Assembly (NCBI GenBank): GCA_026387485.1
Contig: JAPLLQ010000115.1
Location: 1 to 16,923, forward strand
DNA from: Candidatus Omnitrophota bacterium
GTDB taxonomy: Bacteria; Omnitrophota; Gorgyraeia; Gygaellales; Profunditerraquicolaceae
Direction: 5' to 3'
Length of the DNA stretch: 16,923 nt
The notes under the pieces are model-generated. The model was not told where the DNA came from. It ran no database searches and saw nothing but the letters and a program-made list of their open reading frames with translations. Both the position numbers and the translations under genes were made by a program. Below are positions 8,274 to 14,745 of the stretch, piece after piece. Numbering within the stretch: the first letter of the stretch is position 1; each line of letters opens with the position of its first letter.

Positions 8274-8305
8274 AAAAAAAGAGCGCTCTTATTACAAGAA
8301 CGCTC
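8274..8305 (-). terminator. Intrinsic terminator of the amt attenuator
   Basis: GAGCGTTCTT pairs with AAGAGCGCTC (10 bp, one G-U) around a five-base loop, followed by seven U (8280-8274). It lies 33 bases before the amt start and about 90 bases after the sigma-factor stop codon, so it separates the two transcription units. Confidence 0.9.
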
Positions 8306-8332
8306 TTGTGATTTACTGCACCACCTATGTGC
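8298..8332 (-). promoter_or_regulatory. ANTAR-type leader upstream of amt, second hairpin degenerate
   Basis: First hairpin, 8318-8332: GCAC, loop ATAGGTG, GTGC, with A1 and G4 as in the other leaders. The second site, 8298-8311, aligns with the conserved hairpin but reads TCAC, loop AAGAGC, GTTC. Loop position 4 is A instead of G, and only two stem pairs next to the loop survive. It still overlaps the terminator. This leader may therefore respond differently or be a decayed copy. Confidence 0.55.
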
Positions 8333-8362
8333 CCGGCCCCATTCTACGGGATTTTACAACTT

Positions 8363-8393
8363 TACAAGTAAAGAAATTTACCTTTTGGTAACT
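8363..8393 (-). promoter_or_regulatory. Conserved bipartite box (putative alternative-sigma promoter) before amt
   Basis: AGTTACC (8393-8387), 16-base spacer, TACTTGTA (8370-8363), beginning three bases after the sigma-factor stop codon. Third member of the set seen before glnN and HTH-gltB. A TAGAAT at 8346-8341 is an alternative -10, but no -35 fits it well. Confidence 0.5.
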
Positions 8394-8396
8394 ATT

Positions 8397-8924
8397 TTAA
8401 TTTAAATCTGTATACTTTTGGCATTTCTCCCTAATTCTAGCTATCAGCTTTACTACCATCACATGAGAAATACCTAACTTCCGGCCGATTTCTCTGGTAG
8501 TCAAACCGTCCTTTAAAAAATAAAGCATCCTTTTCTCCCGGGGGTCAAAGCCGTTATTAAGAATTGTTTCATTTAAAAGCTTAATGTTTAAAGAATCGCG
8601 CAAATCCTGAGTAGACTCAACCTTTAAAGTAAATTCTCCTCTGCCGCCCACCCCTTCTTCATTACTGATTAGAGCTTCCAAACTGAATGTATTTGATTTC
8701 ACCTTGGTTTTACGAATATAGTTTTTAAGATGGAAATAGCATCCCTGCAGAATATAGCTATCCGTCTTATCTTTCAGCTTACCGGAATTAAAATCCTGCC
8801 ACAGCCGGATCAAGGCTTCCTGAAACAAATCTTCATCATTAAAAAAGGAGTGATACCCGTTTAACTTATAGGTTATCCTTTTTAAGGTCGGGGATAATCT
8901 TCTTACTAATCCTTCAAAATGCAT
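8397..8924 (-). CDS. Small RNA polymerase sigma-70 family factor (ECF-like), 175 aa
   Basis: Promoter-specificity subunit of RNA polymerase. Region 2 spans about residues 5-75: NDEDLFQEALIRLWQD is the core-binding and -10 helix, and GCYFHLKNYIRKTK resembles 2.4. Region 4 spans about 120-170: LTTREIGRKLGISHVMVVKL is the -35 recognition helix-turn-helix. No region 1.1 or 3 is present, so size and layout are ECF-like. No anti-sigma gene is adjacent. The start at 8924 has an AAAGGTGAG ribosome binding site. It follows the regulator/glutamate synthase operon across an 88-base gap holding a long hairpin with an ANTAR-type loop. It is flanked only by nitrogen genes, three of which carry a matching non-sigma70 promoter-like box. 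The match of this factor to those boxes is inference. Confidence 0.82.
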   Translation of the reverse strand: MHFEGLVRRLSPTLKRITYKLNGYHSFFNDEDLFQEALIRLWQDFNSGKLKDKTDSYILQGCYFHLKNYIRKTKVKSNTFSLEALISNEEGVGGRGEFTLKVESTQDLRDSLNIKLLNETILNNGFDPREKRMLYFLKDGLTTREIGRKLGISHVMVVKLIARIREKCQKYTDLN

Positions 8925-8939
8925 TTTCTCACCTTTAAA

Positions 8940-8994
8940 GACAAAGGCGGCTTTTCTTATCCTTAGTCGGAATAAAAAAAAGACGCCTTTGTCC
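8940..8994 (-). promoter_or_regulatory. ANTAR-type hairpin inside a long inverted repeat before the sigma gene
   Basis: The conserved hairpin GGAC, loop AAAGGC, GTCT lies at 8981-8994 with loop A1 and G4. Directly after it on the RNA come eight U. Its 5' arm plus loop also pairs perfectly over 10 bp with CGCCTTTGTC at 8940-8949, forming a long hairpin that encloses the U run. Unlike the other leaders, no U run follows the long stem. The fold therefore offers a short hairpin plus U run, or a long hairpin that would bury it. Confidence 0.55.
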
Positions 8995-9012
8995 TTTACC
9001 TATATCTCTACT

Positions 9013-9162
9013 TTAAGCCTTAGCCAAAATACGTTGTTTCTTGTGCGCGGCTTTCTCGGCTTCCTCGTTACTAAACTCCTCGCATTCTAAAACCGGGAAT
9101 TTCCGCGCGAAGATGCAGCTCTTATCATTTTTGCAACTTAAGCATAAACCTTTGCTTAACAT
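9013..9162 (-). CDS. 49-aa four-cysteine small protein
   Basis: Open frame ATG 9162 to TAA 9013, four codons' length or less from the preceding gene: the stop of the glutamate synthase overlaps its AGGGAGG ribosome binding site, so the two are probably translationally coupled. The sequence has Cys7-x2-Cys10-x5-Cys16 and Cys27 (CLSCKNDKSC, then VLECEEF), which suggests a small zinc or iron-sulfur site, followed by a Lys/Glu-rich helical tail. I do not recognise a named function. Position suggests it could be an accessory or metal-cluster partner of the adjacent FMN-type glutamate synthase, or a small regulator. It is short, but the ribosome binding site, coupling and cysteine pattern make it a credible gene. 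Confidence 0.75.
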   Translation of the reverse strand: MLSKGLCLSCKNDKSCIFARKFPVLECEEFSNEEAEKAAHKKQRILAKA

Positions 9163-9165
9163 GGC

Positions 9166-10770
9166 TTACCTCCCTACTCCTACTCTTACTCTCTTCGGAG
9201 CGAAATTGTTCCTCACCGCGACTTTAACATAAGGTATTCCGGATACTTGAGCAGCTTCTTCAGTCAAAGTCATAAGGTCTTGGCGGGAGATCGTGCTTAA
9301 CCTAAAATTCCTGCTTCCGGCCATTAACTGCTGCAATCCAACCCTAATCTTCTGGGCAAAGGAATATATGCCTACTGCGCCCAAGGGAATATCTTTCATA
9401 TCCTTGCCGAACCTATCTAACAACTCTTCATAGTAAACGAATATCTCTTTCTCTGTTTTACCATACTCCGAAATGGTTGCCGGAAGATTGCCATCCTTAA
9501 GCCAATTGGCGATATTTTTGCCAACCATACCGGGAATCATCAGGGCCCTACCCATACATACGGCCTTAACATAAGGCGCGCCCATCGCTATTACTTTAAA
9601 TACATGGTCTTCAGCAGAAAACCCTCCGGCAATAGCAATATCCGGAATACGCATACCTTGAACTGCCAGTTTCTCGCAGAATTCATAAGTCAACGCCTCC
9701 AGATAAAATGTAGGTATACCCCACTCCTCCATCATCCTCCATGGGCTCATTCCTGTCCCTCCGGGAGCGCCGTCTATAGTCAAAAGGTCAATCTTAGCCA
9801 AGGATGAATATTTAATTGCCATAGCTAATTCGCGCATAGAATAAGCACCGGTCTTTAAGGTAATTCTTTTAAAGCCAAGATCCCTTAAACGTTTAACTTC
9901 GGCTAAGAACGATTCTTCAGAAACAAATCCCAAACGGGAATGCCGCTCAAATTCTTTAATCGCGCCGTCTTTAAATGCTTTTTGGGTTGCTTCAATAGAG
10001 GGATCCGGCGTTACGATATACCCGCGCTTCCTTAACTCTAAGGCTCTCTCTAAACTTTTTACCTTTATCTCGCCGCCGATACATTTTGCACCCTGCCCCC
10101 ATTTCAGTTCTATTGTCTTAAGATCATGCTTTTTCCTCACATATTCAGCTACGCCTAAACGGGTATCTTCGACATTCATCTGAACCAAAATTTCGCCATA
10201 GCCGTTATGGAACCTTTTATAAACTTCTATACGCCGGTCCATCTCCGGAGAACTTTTAATTTTGCCATTCTTATCCAGTTCTAACCCCGGATCAATACCG
10301 CAGACATTCTCTCCGCAAACTAAAGTAACGCCGGAGATAGCCGCGCCCACGGCAAAATGTTCCCAGTTTTTCCGGGCAATCTCAGTAGAGCCAAGCGCAC
10401 CGGTAAAAATGGGAAGTTTCATTTTAACCTTGGAATCCCAGCCATACTCTGTTTCGGTATTTACGTCAGGAAATTTGGTATTATCGGGATTTCCTTCTGC
10501 TTTTTCAGGCAACCCCTTGGCACCTAAAGCATATCCCTGGATATTAAAATGCGAATAATCAACCGGATAATTTTTATCCGCACCGGCAGTAATATCGCCG
10601 AAAGGCCCGGGATAAATCACCTCTCTGCCCCTAAAAGTCGCCTTAAAAATTTCACAATTCCCCCGGCATCCATCCACACATCGGGAACAAATTCCTGAAC
10701 CCGGAACTACATTCTTGGAACGGTTAAACGTCCCAGTTGCGTCATTTGCATTCGGCCTTTCCAAATTCAT
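9166..10770 (-). CDS. Stand-alone FMN-binding glutamate synthase domain protein (archaeal-type GltB-like)
   Basis: Single-domain relative of the FMN synthase part of GOGAT, 534 aa. The FMN/TIM-barrel signature DGAPGGTGMSP is at residues 333-343, with IAGGFS and AVCMGRALMIPGMVGKN beyond it. There is no glutaminase domain and no GXGXG domain. The three cysteines that bind the 3Fe-4S cluster in GltB are missing after the barrel. Instead an N-terminal motif Cys28-x2-Cys31-x3-Cys35-x3-Cys39 (CSRCVDGCRGNC) could hold an iron-sulfur cluster. Activity needs an ammonia source and an electron donor from other proteins. The start at 10770 has an AAGGAGGAGTG ribosome binding site. It lies between GAF-ANTAR protein 1 and the 49-aa Cys protein, probably in one operon. 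Its substrate is not proven to be 2-oxoglutarate. Confidence 0.88.
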   Translation of the reverse strand: MNLERPNANDATGTFNRSKNVVPGSGICSRCVDGCRGNCEIFKATFRGREVIYPGPFGDITAGADKNYPVDYSHFNIQGYALGAKGLPEKAEGNPDNTKFPDVNTETEYGWDSKVKMKLPIFTGALGSTEIARKNWEHFAVGAAISGVTLVCGENVCGIDPGLELDKNGKIKSSPEMDRRIEVYKRFHNGYGEILVQMNVEDTRLGVAEYVRKKHDLKTIELKWGQGAKCIGGEIKVKSLERALELRKRGYIVTPDPSIEATQKAFKDGAIKEFERHSRLGFVSEESFLAEVKRLRDLGFKRITLKTGAYSMRELAMAIKYSSLAKIDLLTIDGAPGGTGMSPWRMMEEWGIPTFYLEALTYEFCEKLAVQGMRIPDIAIAGGFSAEDHVFKVIAMGAPYVKAVCMGRALMIPGMVGKNIANWLKDGNLPATISEYGKTEKEIFVYYEELLDRFGKDMKDIPLGAVGIYSFAQKIRVGLQQLMAGSRNFRLSTISRQDLMTLTEEAAQVSGIPYVKVAVRNNFAPKRVRVGVGR

Positions 10771-10827
10771 CTTTCCACTCCTCCTTTTCTTACTTTGCTC
10801 ACCCTTTCTCTATTCCCGACCACGGGA

Positions 10828-11574
10828 TTAGGCCAACTTAGGCCTGTGAGCCTGTGAACTCTTTACCCCTGTCAGCTGCTTCATATCAGCTGCTAAGATA
10901 ATCGCCTCGGCAACTTCGCGCATAGTCTTACGATTATCCATACTATATTTCCTGATCTTTAAATAAGCTTCCTCTTCCGTCAGGTTTTCGTCATGCATCA
11001 AAATGCCCTTAGCCCGCTCTATTTTTTTACGAGTCTCTAGCTCCTCCTGGATGATTTTACTCTTTACCAGAAGTTCGGTATTCTCTATCGCTACTGCTGC
11101 CTGACTGGCAATAGAAGTTAAAATCTCAATCTCTGTTTCGCTGAAATCATGGGGCCTAGAAGTATAACAATTTATAACCCCAATCGGCTTCCCCTTTACT
11201 GCCAGAGGAACACAGAGCAAAGAACAAAGACCTTGTTTTTTGGCAATATCCTGATACTTATATTCTTTCTCCTTGGTTACGTCCCTTACTGCTATCGCCT
11301 TATTCAACTGGGCAACCCTTCCGGCGACCCCCTCCCCGATTTTTAACGCTGGTTTCTTATTGTATTCCTCACTCATGCTCTGGGTAGCCCGGATAACTAA
11401 TTCCCTGGTTTTTTCATCAATAAGCATTAAAGAACAGATATTTGAGTCCATCACCTCTGCAGTTACCGTAACTATTAAGCGCAAGATATCTTCCAAGTAT
11501 AAATCCGAGGCTATGGCCTTACTTATTTTGGAGAGTGCTTTTATCTGTTCCTCAAAGAGTCTATTTTTTATCAT
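10828..11574 (-). CDS. GAF-ANTAR antitermination regulator 1
   Basis: Predicted one-component RNA-binding antiterminator, 248 aa. A GAF sensor domain fills about residues 22-165, a short linker helix follows, and the ANTAR domain is about 176-230 with the core ERAKGILM, EEAYLKIRKYSMDNRKTMRE and VAEAIILA. No receiver or kinase domain is present, so the signal probably reaches it through the GAF pocket; its ligand is unknown. It heads an operon with the FMN-type glutamate synthase and is preceded by a good sigma70 promoter and two successive attenuators carrying ANTAR-type loops, so it is likely autoregulated. The ribosome binding site (GTGAGG) is only two bases from ATG, so translation may be modest. 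It resembles the protein encoded at 15759-16487 along its full length. Confidence 0.92.
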   Translation of the reverse strand: MIKNRLFEEQIKALSKISKAIASDLYLEDILRLIVTVTAEVMDSNICSLMLIDEKTRELVIRATQSMSEEYNKKPALKIGEGVAGRVAQLNKAIAVRDVTKEKEYKYQDIAKKQGLCSLLCVPLAVKGKPIGVINCYTSRPHDFSETEIEILTSIASQAAVAIENTELLVKSKIIQEELETRKKIERAKGILMHDENLTEEEAYLKIRKYSMDNRKTMREVAEAIILAADMKQLTGVKSSQAHRPKLA

Positions 11575-11582
11575 GGCCTCAC

Positions 11583-11626
11583 AAATAAAAAAGCGTTTTA
11601 CACCGGATTTTGCCGGTATAAAACGC
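11583..11626 (-). terminator. Second attenuator terminator before GAF-ANTAR 1
   Basis: GCGTTTTA pairs with TAAAACGC, with an inner ACCGG/CCGGT stem, followed by six U and a further U-rich stretch. It is nine bases before the start codon. It shares GCGTTT with the ANTAR-type hairpin at 11621-11634. Confidence 0.88.
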
Positions 11627-11692
11627 CATTGTTTAAAAAGAATTATTCCTGCTTAATAGCTAATCTTAGCTATTTTCTAAGGAACATTCCTT
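11621..11692 (-). promoter_or_regulatory. Promoter-proximal ANTAR-type hairpin series directly before GAF-ANTAR 1
   Basis: Three hairpins in order on the RNA. 11679-11692: AAGG, loop AATGTT, CCTT, with A1 and G4. 11655-11674: AATAGCT, loop AAGATT, AGCTATT, a strong 7-bp stem with A1 but G at position 3. 11621-11634: AAAC, loop AATGGC, GTTT, with A1 and G4, overlapping the terminator. The first two are four bases apart. Either could be the partner of the last one. Confidence 0.65.
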
Positions 11693-11722
11693 TATGCTTT
11701 TCGGACGTCGAAAAAAAGGGAT

Positions 11723-11758
11723 AAAAAGAAAAAGGGCGTTTCTCTACGAAACGCCCTT
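11723..11758 (-). terminator. First attenuator terminator before GAF-ANTAR 1
   Basis: AAGGGCGTTTC pairs perfectly with GAAACGCCCTT (11 bp, five-base loop), followed by a U-rich tract (11731-11723). It would also stop gdhA read-through. Its 5' arm contains the loop and 3' arm of the hairpin at 11748-11763. Confidence 0.92.
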
Positions 11759-11789
11759 GTCCCTTCATAAGAGCACCAACCTTGTGCCC
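11748..11789 (-). promoter_or_regulatory. Two-hairpin ANTAR-type leader, promoter-proximal copy, before GAF-ANTAR 1
   Basis: First hairpin, 11771-11789: GGGCAC, loop AAGGTTG, GTGCTC. Second hairpin, 11748-11763: GGGAC, loop AAGGGC, GTTTC. Both loops have A1 and G4, and seven bases separate them. The second overlaps the terminator at 11723-11758. The first hairpin lies right at the predicted 5' end of the RNA from the sigma70 promoter at 11800-11828. Confidence 0.75.
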
Positions 11790-11799
11790 TATGTATTAA

Positions 11800-11828
11800 A
11801 ATATAACATATTACTTTAGGCCTGTCAA
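11800..11828 (-). promoter_or_regulatory. Sigma70 promoter of the GAF-ANTAR 1 operon
   Basis: TTGACA (11828-11823), 17-base spacer, TATATT (11805-11800), with an extended TG one base before the -10. It lies just after the gdhA stop codon. The expected RNA start near 11793 precedes the first leader hairpin by a few bases. It shares TTGACAGGC with the promoter at 15713-15740. Confidence 0.85.
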
Positions 11829-11835
11829 GTTTTAT

Positions 11836-13173
11836 TTAGACTAGACCCTGATCAATCATGGCATCCGCGACTTTAACAAACCCGGCAATATTGGCGCCGT
11901 TGACATAATTGATATAATTTCCCTCTTTGCCGTATTTAACGCACTGCTCATGGATAGCAATCATAATCCCGTGCAACTTCTTATCTACTTCCTCACGACT
12001 CCAGGATAACCTCATGCTATTCTGGCTCATCTCTAAACCAGAGGTAGCTACGCCGCCGGCATTAGAAGCCTTACCCGGGGCATATAAAATCTTGGCCTTC
12101 TGAAATACCTCAACCCCTTCCGGAGTAGTCGGCATATTTGCCCCTTCACCTACGGCAATACAACCATTCTTAATCAATGTTTTAGCATCATCGGCATTTA
12201 TTTCGTTCTGGGTTGCACTAGGGAAGGCAATATCACACTCTACATCCCAAGGTTTTTTCCCCTCAAAATACTTGCAGTTAAATTCTTTAGCGCACTCCTT
12301 GATTCGGCCGCGCTTAACATTCTTCAGGTTCATTACACAATTAAGTTCTTTATGGTCAATACCACCTTCATCGTAAATATAACCATTGGAGTCAGAAACC
12401 GTTACTACCTTGGCGCCTAATTGAATTAACTTTTCCACGGTATATTGAGCGACATTACCTGAACCGGAAACCGCGCAAACCTTACCTTTAAGAGACTCGC
12501 CGCGGGTCTTAAGCATCTCTTCGACAAAATATACGCAGCCATAACCGGTTGCTTCCGGCCGAATCAAACTACCGCCCCAATTCAGGCCTTTTCCAGTTAA
12601 TACTCCGGTAAATTCATTGCGCAGCCTCTTGTATTGGCCGAACATAAACCCGATCTCACGAGCGCCAACTCCGATATCTCCGGCAGGCACATCCGTATCT
12701 GCTCCGATATACTTTACTAATTCAGTCATAAAACTCTGACAAAAATGCATTACTTCATTATCTGATTTCCCCTTAGGATCAAAATCAGATCCGCCTTTAC
12801 CTCCACCCATAGGAAGAGTGGTTAAGGCATTCTTAAAGACCTGCTCAAAAGCTAAGAATTTTAAAATACCTAAATTCACGCTGGGATGAAAACGCAGGCC
12901 GCCCTTATAAGGACCGATAGCACTATTCATCTGGATGCGGTATCCGCGGTTAACCTGAATCTCTCCTTTATCATTTAACCAGGGGACGCGGAACATCATC
13001 ACCCGCTCCGGCTCAACCATTCTTTCCAAAATCTTGGCTTGCTGATATTTGGGGTTTTTCTCGATAAAATCCTCTAATGAATCAACTACCTCTTGCACTG
13101 CCTGATGAAATTCAACTTCACCGGGATTCTTGGCTATAACCTTACTCATAAACTCTTCGGCCTTCTTTGGCAT
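11836..13173 (-). CDS. gdhA: Glutamate dehydrogenase, hexameric NADP-type
   Basis: Reductive amination of 2-oxoglutarate to glutamate; cytoplasmic. 445 aa, near the 447 aa of E. coli GdhA. The catalytic region PMGGGKGGSDFDPKGKS has the active-site Lys126. The N-terminal glutamate-binding stretch (GPYKGGLRFHPSVN) and the nucleotide-binding CAVSGSGNVAQYTVEKL are also clear. The start at 13173 has an AAAGGAGGAAGT ribosome binding site. It follows the NfnB/GltD-like gene by 72 bases with no terminator visible, so it probably belongs to the operon starting at 15612. No attenuator of the local family precedes it. It supplies a low-affinity, ATP-sparing route beside GS/GOGAT. Confidence 0.96.
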   Translation of the reverse strand: MPKKAEEFMSKVIAKNPGEVEFHQAVQEVVDSLEDFIEKNPKYQQAKILERMVEPERVMMFRVPWLNDKGEIQVNRGYRIQMNSAIGPYKGGLRFHPSVNLGILKFLAFEQVFKNALTTLPMGGGKGGSDFDPKGKSDNEVMHFCQSFMTELVKYIGADTDVPAGDIGVGAREIGFMFGQYKRLRNEFTGVLTGKGLNWGGSLIRPEATGYGCVYFVEEMLKTRGESLKGKVCAVSGSGNVAQYTVEKLIQLGAKVVTVSDSNGYIYDEGGIDHKELNCVMNLKNVKRGRIKECAKEFNCKYFEGKKPWDVECDIAFPSATQNEINADDAKTLIKNGCIAVGEGANMPTTPEGVEVFQKAKILYAPGKASNAGGVATSGLEMSQNSMRLSWSREEVDKKLHGIMIAIHEQCVKYGKEGNYINYVNGANIAGFVKVADAMIDQGLV

Positions 13174-13245
13174 ACTTCCTCCTTTTGACTAACTTTGTCT
13201 CGGGTTAAATTCGCGCTCAAACATTGAACGCAACGCTACTTACAT

Positions 13246-14283
13246 CTATTCCTCTAACAGGTAAGTGATAATTCCCTGGGCAGCTTTTTTACTCATCCCC
13301 ATTGCCTCAATCACCGTCCCCTCGCCGCCAACAATATCACCTCCGGCAAAAACCCCTCTAATTGAAGTCTCCATAGTTTGCGCATCCACAACTAAATCGC
13401 CATACTGATCTACTTTTAATTCCGGAGTGGCTTTAGTTAAAATCTGATTTGCTTTCAGGCCTATGGCAACGATAGCTAAGTCACAATCTAATTCAAAATC
13501 GCTTCCCTTGATTTCTACCGGCCGGCTCCTGCCTGAACTATCCGGCTCACCCAGCTGGCATTGGAGGCACTTTAATTTACGCACTAAGCCGGAATCATCC
13601 CCAATGAACTCTTCGGGCTTGACTAATAATTGAAATTTTACCCCTTCTTCCTTAGCATGCTCAATCTCAAGCCTGCGCGCCGGCATCTCTACTTCAGTAC
13701 GGCGGTAAAGAATAGTGGTATCGGGTTTGATTCCATTCATTACCTGTAGCCTTAAAGCAACCCGGGCTGAATCCATAGCTGTGTTTCCTCCGCCAATCAC
13801 CACCATATGCTTACCTATATTCACCGGTGTGTGAGAGCGGGGAAATTTATAAGCTGACATCAGGTTGACTCGAGTCAGAAATTCATTGGCTGAATAAACA
13901 TTGCAAAGGTTCTCTCCCCCTATCCCCAAAAAAGAAGGAATTCCTGCGCCTAAACCCAAAAATATCGCAGCATAACCTTCTTTAAATAACTCATCCAAAG
14001 ACTTCGCCTTCCCTATAATAAAATTAGGAATTATATTTACTCCTAATTTTTTCAGGTAATCTATCTCAAAATCCAAAACATCTCTGGGTATCCTAAAAGG
14101 CGGGATTCCATAACGTAAAACCCCGCCGGAATTATGCAGGCCTTCAAAGACCGTAACCTTAATTCCCTTTCTGGCTAATTCTCCGGCGCAGCATAATCCT
14201 GCCGGTCCGGAGCCTACAACCGCTATCTTTATTTTAGAAACTCTGAGATCTTTCTCTACCTTAGGTTCAAGATTATTACGCAT
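13246..14283 (-). CDS. NfnB / GltD-family NADPH-binding flavoprotein, C-terminal part of a frameshifted gene
   Basis: C-terminal three quarters of the glutamate synthase small subunit / NfnB family, which moves electrons between NAD(P)H, FAD and iron-sulfur clusters. An FAD-binding GSGPAGL is at residues 24-30, an NADPH-binding VIGGGNTAMDSAR follows, and the C-terminus holds GVFAGGDIVGGEGTVIEA. The first ATG in frame is 14283, but homology continues upstream in the same frame to about 14476, including CGRVCPAEYQCRKAC with cluster-binding cysteines. That upstream part has no start codon and meets a stop at 14494-14496. The missing N-terminus is in another frame at 14475-14735. So this is one gene broken by the 68-bp duplication, or an assembly fault. 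Downstream gdhA is intact. Confidence 0.85.
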   Translation of the reverse strand: MRNNLEPKVEKDLRVSKIKIAVVGSGPAGLCCAGELARKGIKVTVFEGLHNSGGVLRYGIPPFRIPRDVLDFEIDYLKKLGVNIIPNFIIGKAKSLDELFKEGYAAIFLGLGAGIPSFLGIGGENLCNVYSANEFLTRVNLMSAYKFPRSHTPVNIGKHMVVIGGGNTAMDSARVALRLQVMNGIKPDTTILYRRTEVEMPARRLEIEHAKEEGVKFQLLVKPEEFIGDDSGLVRKLKCLQCQLGEPDSSGRSRPVEIKGSDFELDCDLAIVAIGLKANQILTKATPELKVDQYGDLVVDAQTMETSIRGVFAGGDIVGGEGTVIEAMGMSKKAAQGIITYLLEE

Positions 14284-14416
14284 CCCGTAATCGCCGATAA
14301 ATCTCTCTAGAAAATGTATATTTATTGCTTCCTTGGACGCAAAGACAGAACCCTTTTTCGTGAAGACGCAGGCCTTCCGGCATTGGTACTCGGCCGGGCA
14401 TACCCGGCCGCATATT

Positions 14417-14545
14417 GAAGGAAAATTATTCTTCTCTCGTATGGTTGCGAAGGCGGCGGAATAATCTTTTTTGGTTATAACAAAGAAGGAAAATTATTTT
14501 TTTCTCTTATAGTAAAATAGGCGGTCTTATAATCTTTTTTAGTTA
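14417..14545 (-). repeat. Imperfect 68-bp tandem duplication inside the NfnB/GltD-like gene
   Basis: Two copies, about 14417-14477 and 14485-14545, are offset by exactly 68 bases, with identical blocks such as GAAGGAAAATTATT and ATAATCTTTTTT at the ends and about three quarters identity overall. They encode KDYKTAYFTIREKNNFPS and KDYSAAFATIREKNNFPS. Because 68 is not a multiple of three, the duplication shifts the frame. Confidence 0.88.
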
Positions 14546-14735
14546 ATTCCCCGATAAACTTCTTTATATCTATTCCAACAGGACAACCGGAAATACAGGT
14601 AGGATTTTTACACTGCAGGCAGCGAGCTGCCTCGGTAAGGGCCTCCTCTTCATTATAACCTAAGACCACTTCCTCAAAATTACCCGCTCTTTTTAAGGCT
14701 TCGGCTTCTTTTACTTTTACCGCTTCTTTTTTCAT
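14475..14735 (-). CDS. NfnB / GltD-family N-terminal iron-sulfur fragment
   Basis: First 86 residues of the NfnB/GltD-like protein. Cys39, Cys42, Cys47 and Cys51 (CLQCKNPTCISGCPVG) form the N-terminal 4Fe-4S motif, preceded by the family's GYNEEEALTEAARC. The frame then enters the first copy of the duplicated segment (TIREKNNFPS) and ends at LL-stop instead of continuing to CGRVCP, which is found in another frame in the second copy. The start at 14735 is 10 bases after the NfnA-like gene with a weak GAG ribosome binding site, so translation is probably coupled. As it stands, this would be a truncated protein without FAD or NADPH sites. Confidence 0.85.
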   Translation of the reverse strand: MKKEAVKVKEAEALKRAGNFEEVVLGYNEEEALTEAARCLQCKNPTCISGCPVGIDIKKFIGELTKKDYKTAYFTIREKNNFPSLL

Positions 14736-14745
14736 CTCTATTTAA

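Noticed and set aside
8940..8994. GACAAAGGCG inverted repeats as a dispersed mobile element (MITE-like)
   Set aside because: Only the 14-base hairpin core is shared between sites; there are no common ends, target duplications or constant length, and all sit in the same position relative to genes.
11670..11768. A 32-codon open frame beginning MKGQGRF in the GAF-ANTAR 1 leader, which could be a leader peptide
   Set aside because: No ribosome binding site before its ATG, no run of regulatory codons, and its bases are explained by the hairpin and terminator they form.
11771..11789. GGGCAC-AAGG-TTGG resembling a sigma54 -24/-12 promoter
   Set aside because: Spacing is one base short, the GC of the -12 element is off, and the sequence forms the first leader hairpin just downstream of a consensus sigma70 promoter.
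13187..13199. GAC, loop AAAGTTA, GTC before gdhA, with A1 and G4
   Set aside because: Only three base pairs, a seven-base loop, no GGC loop ending and no overlapping terminator, so chance is likely.
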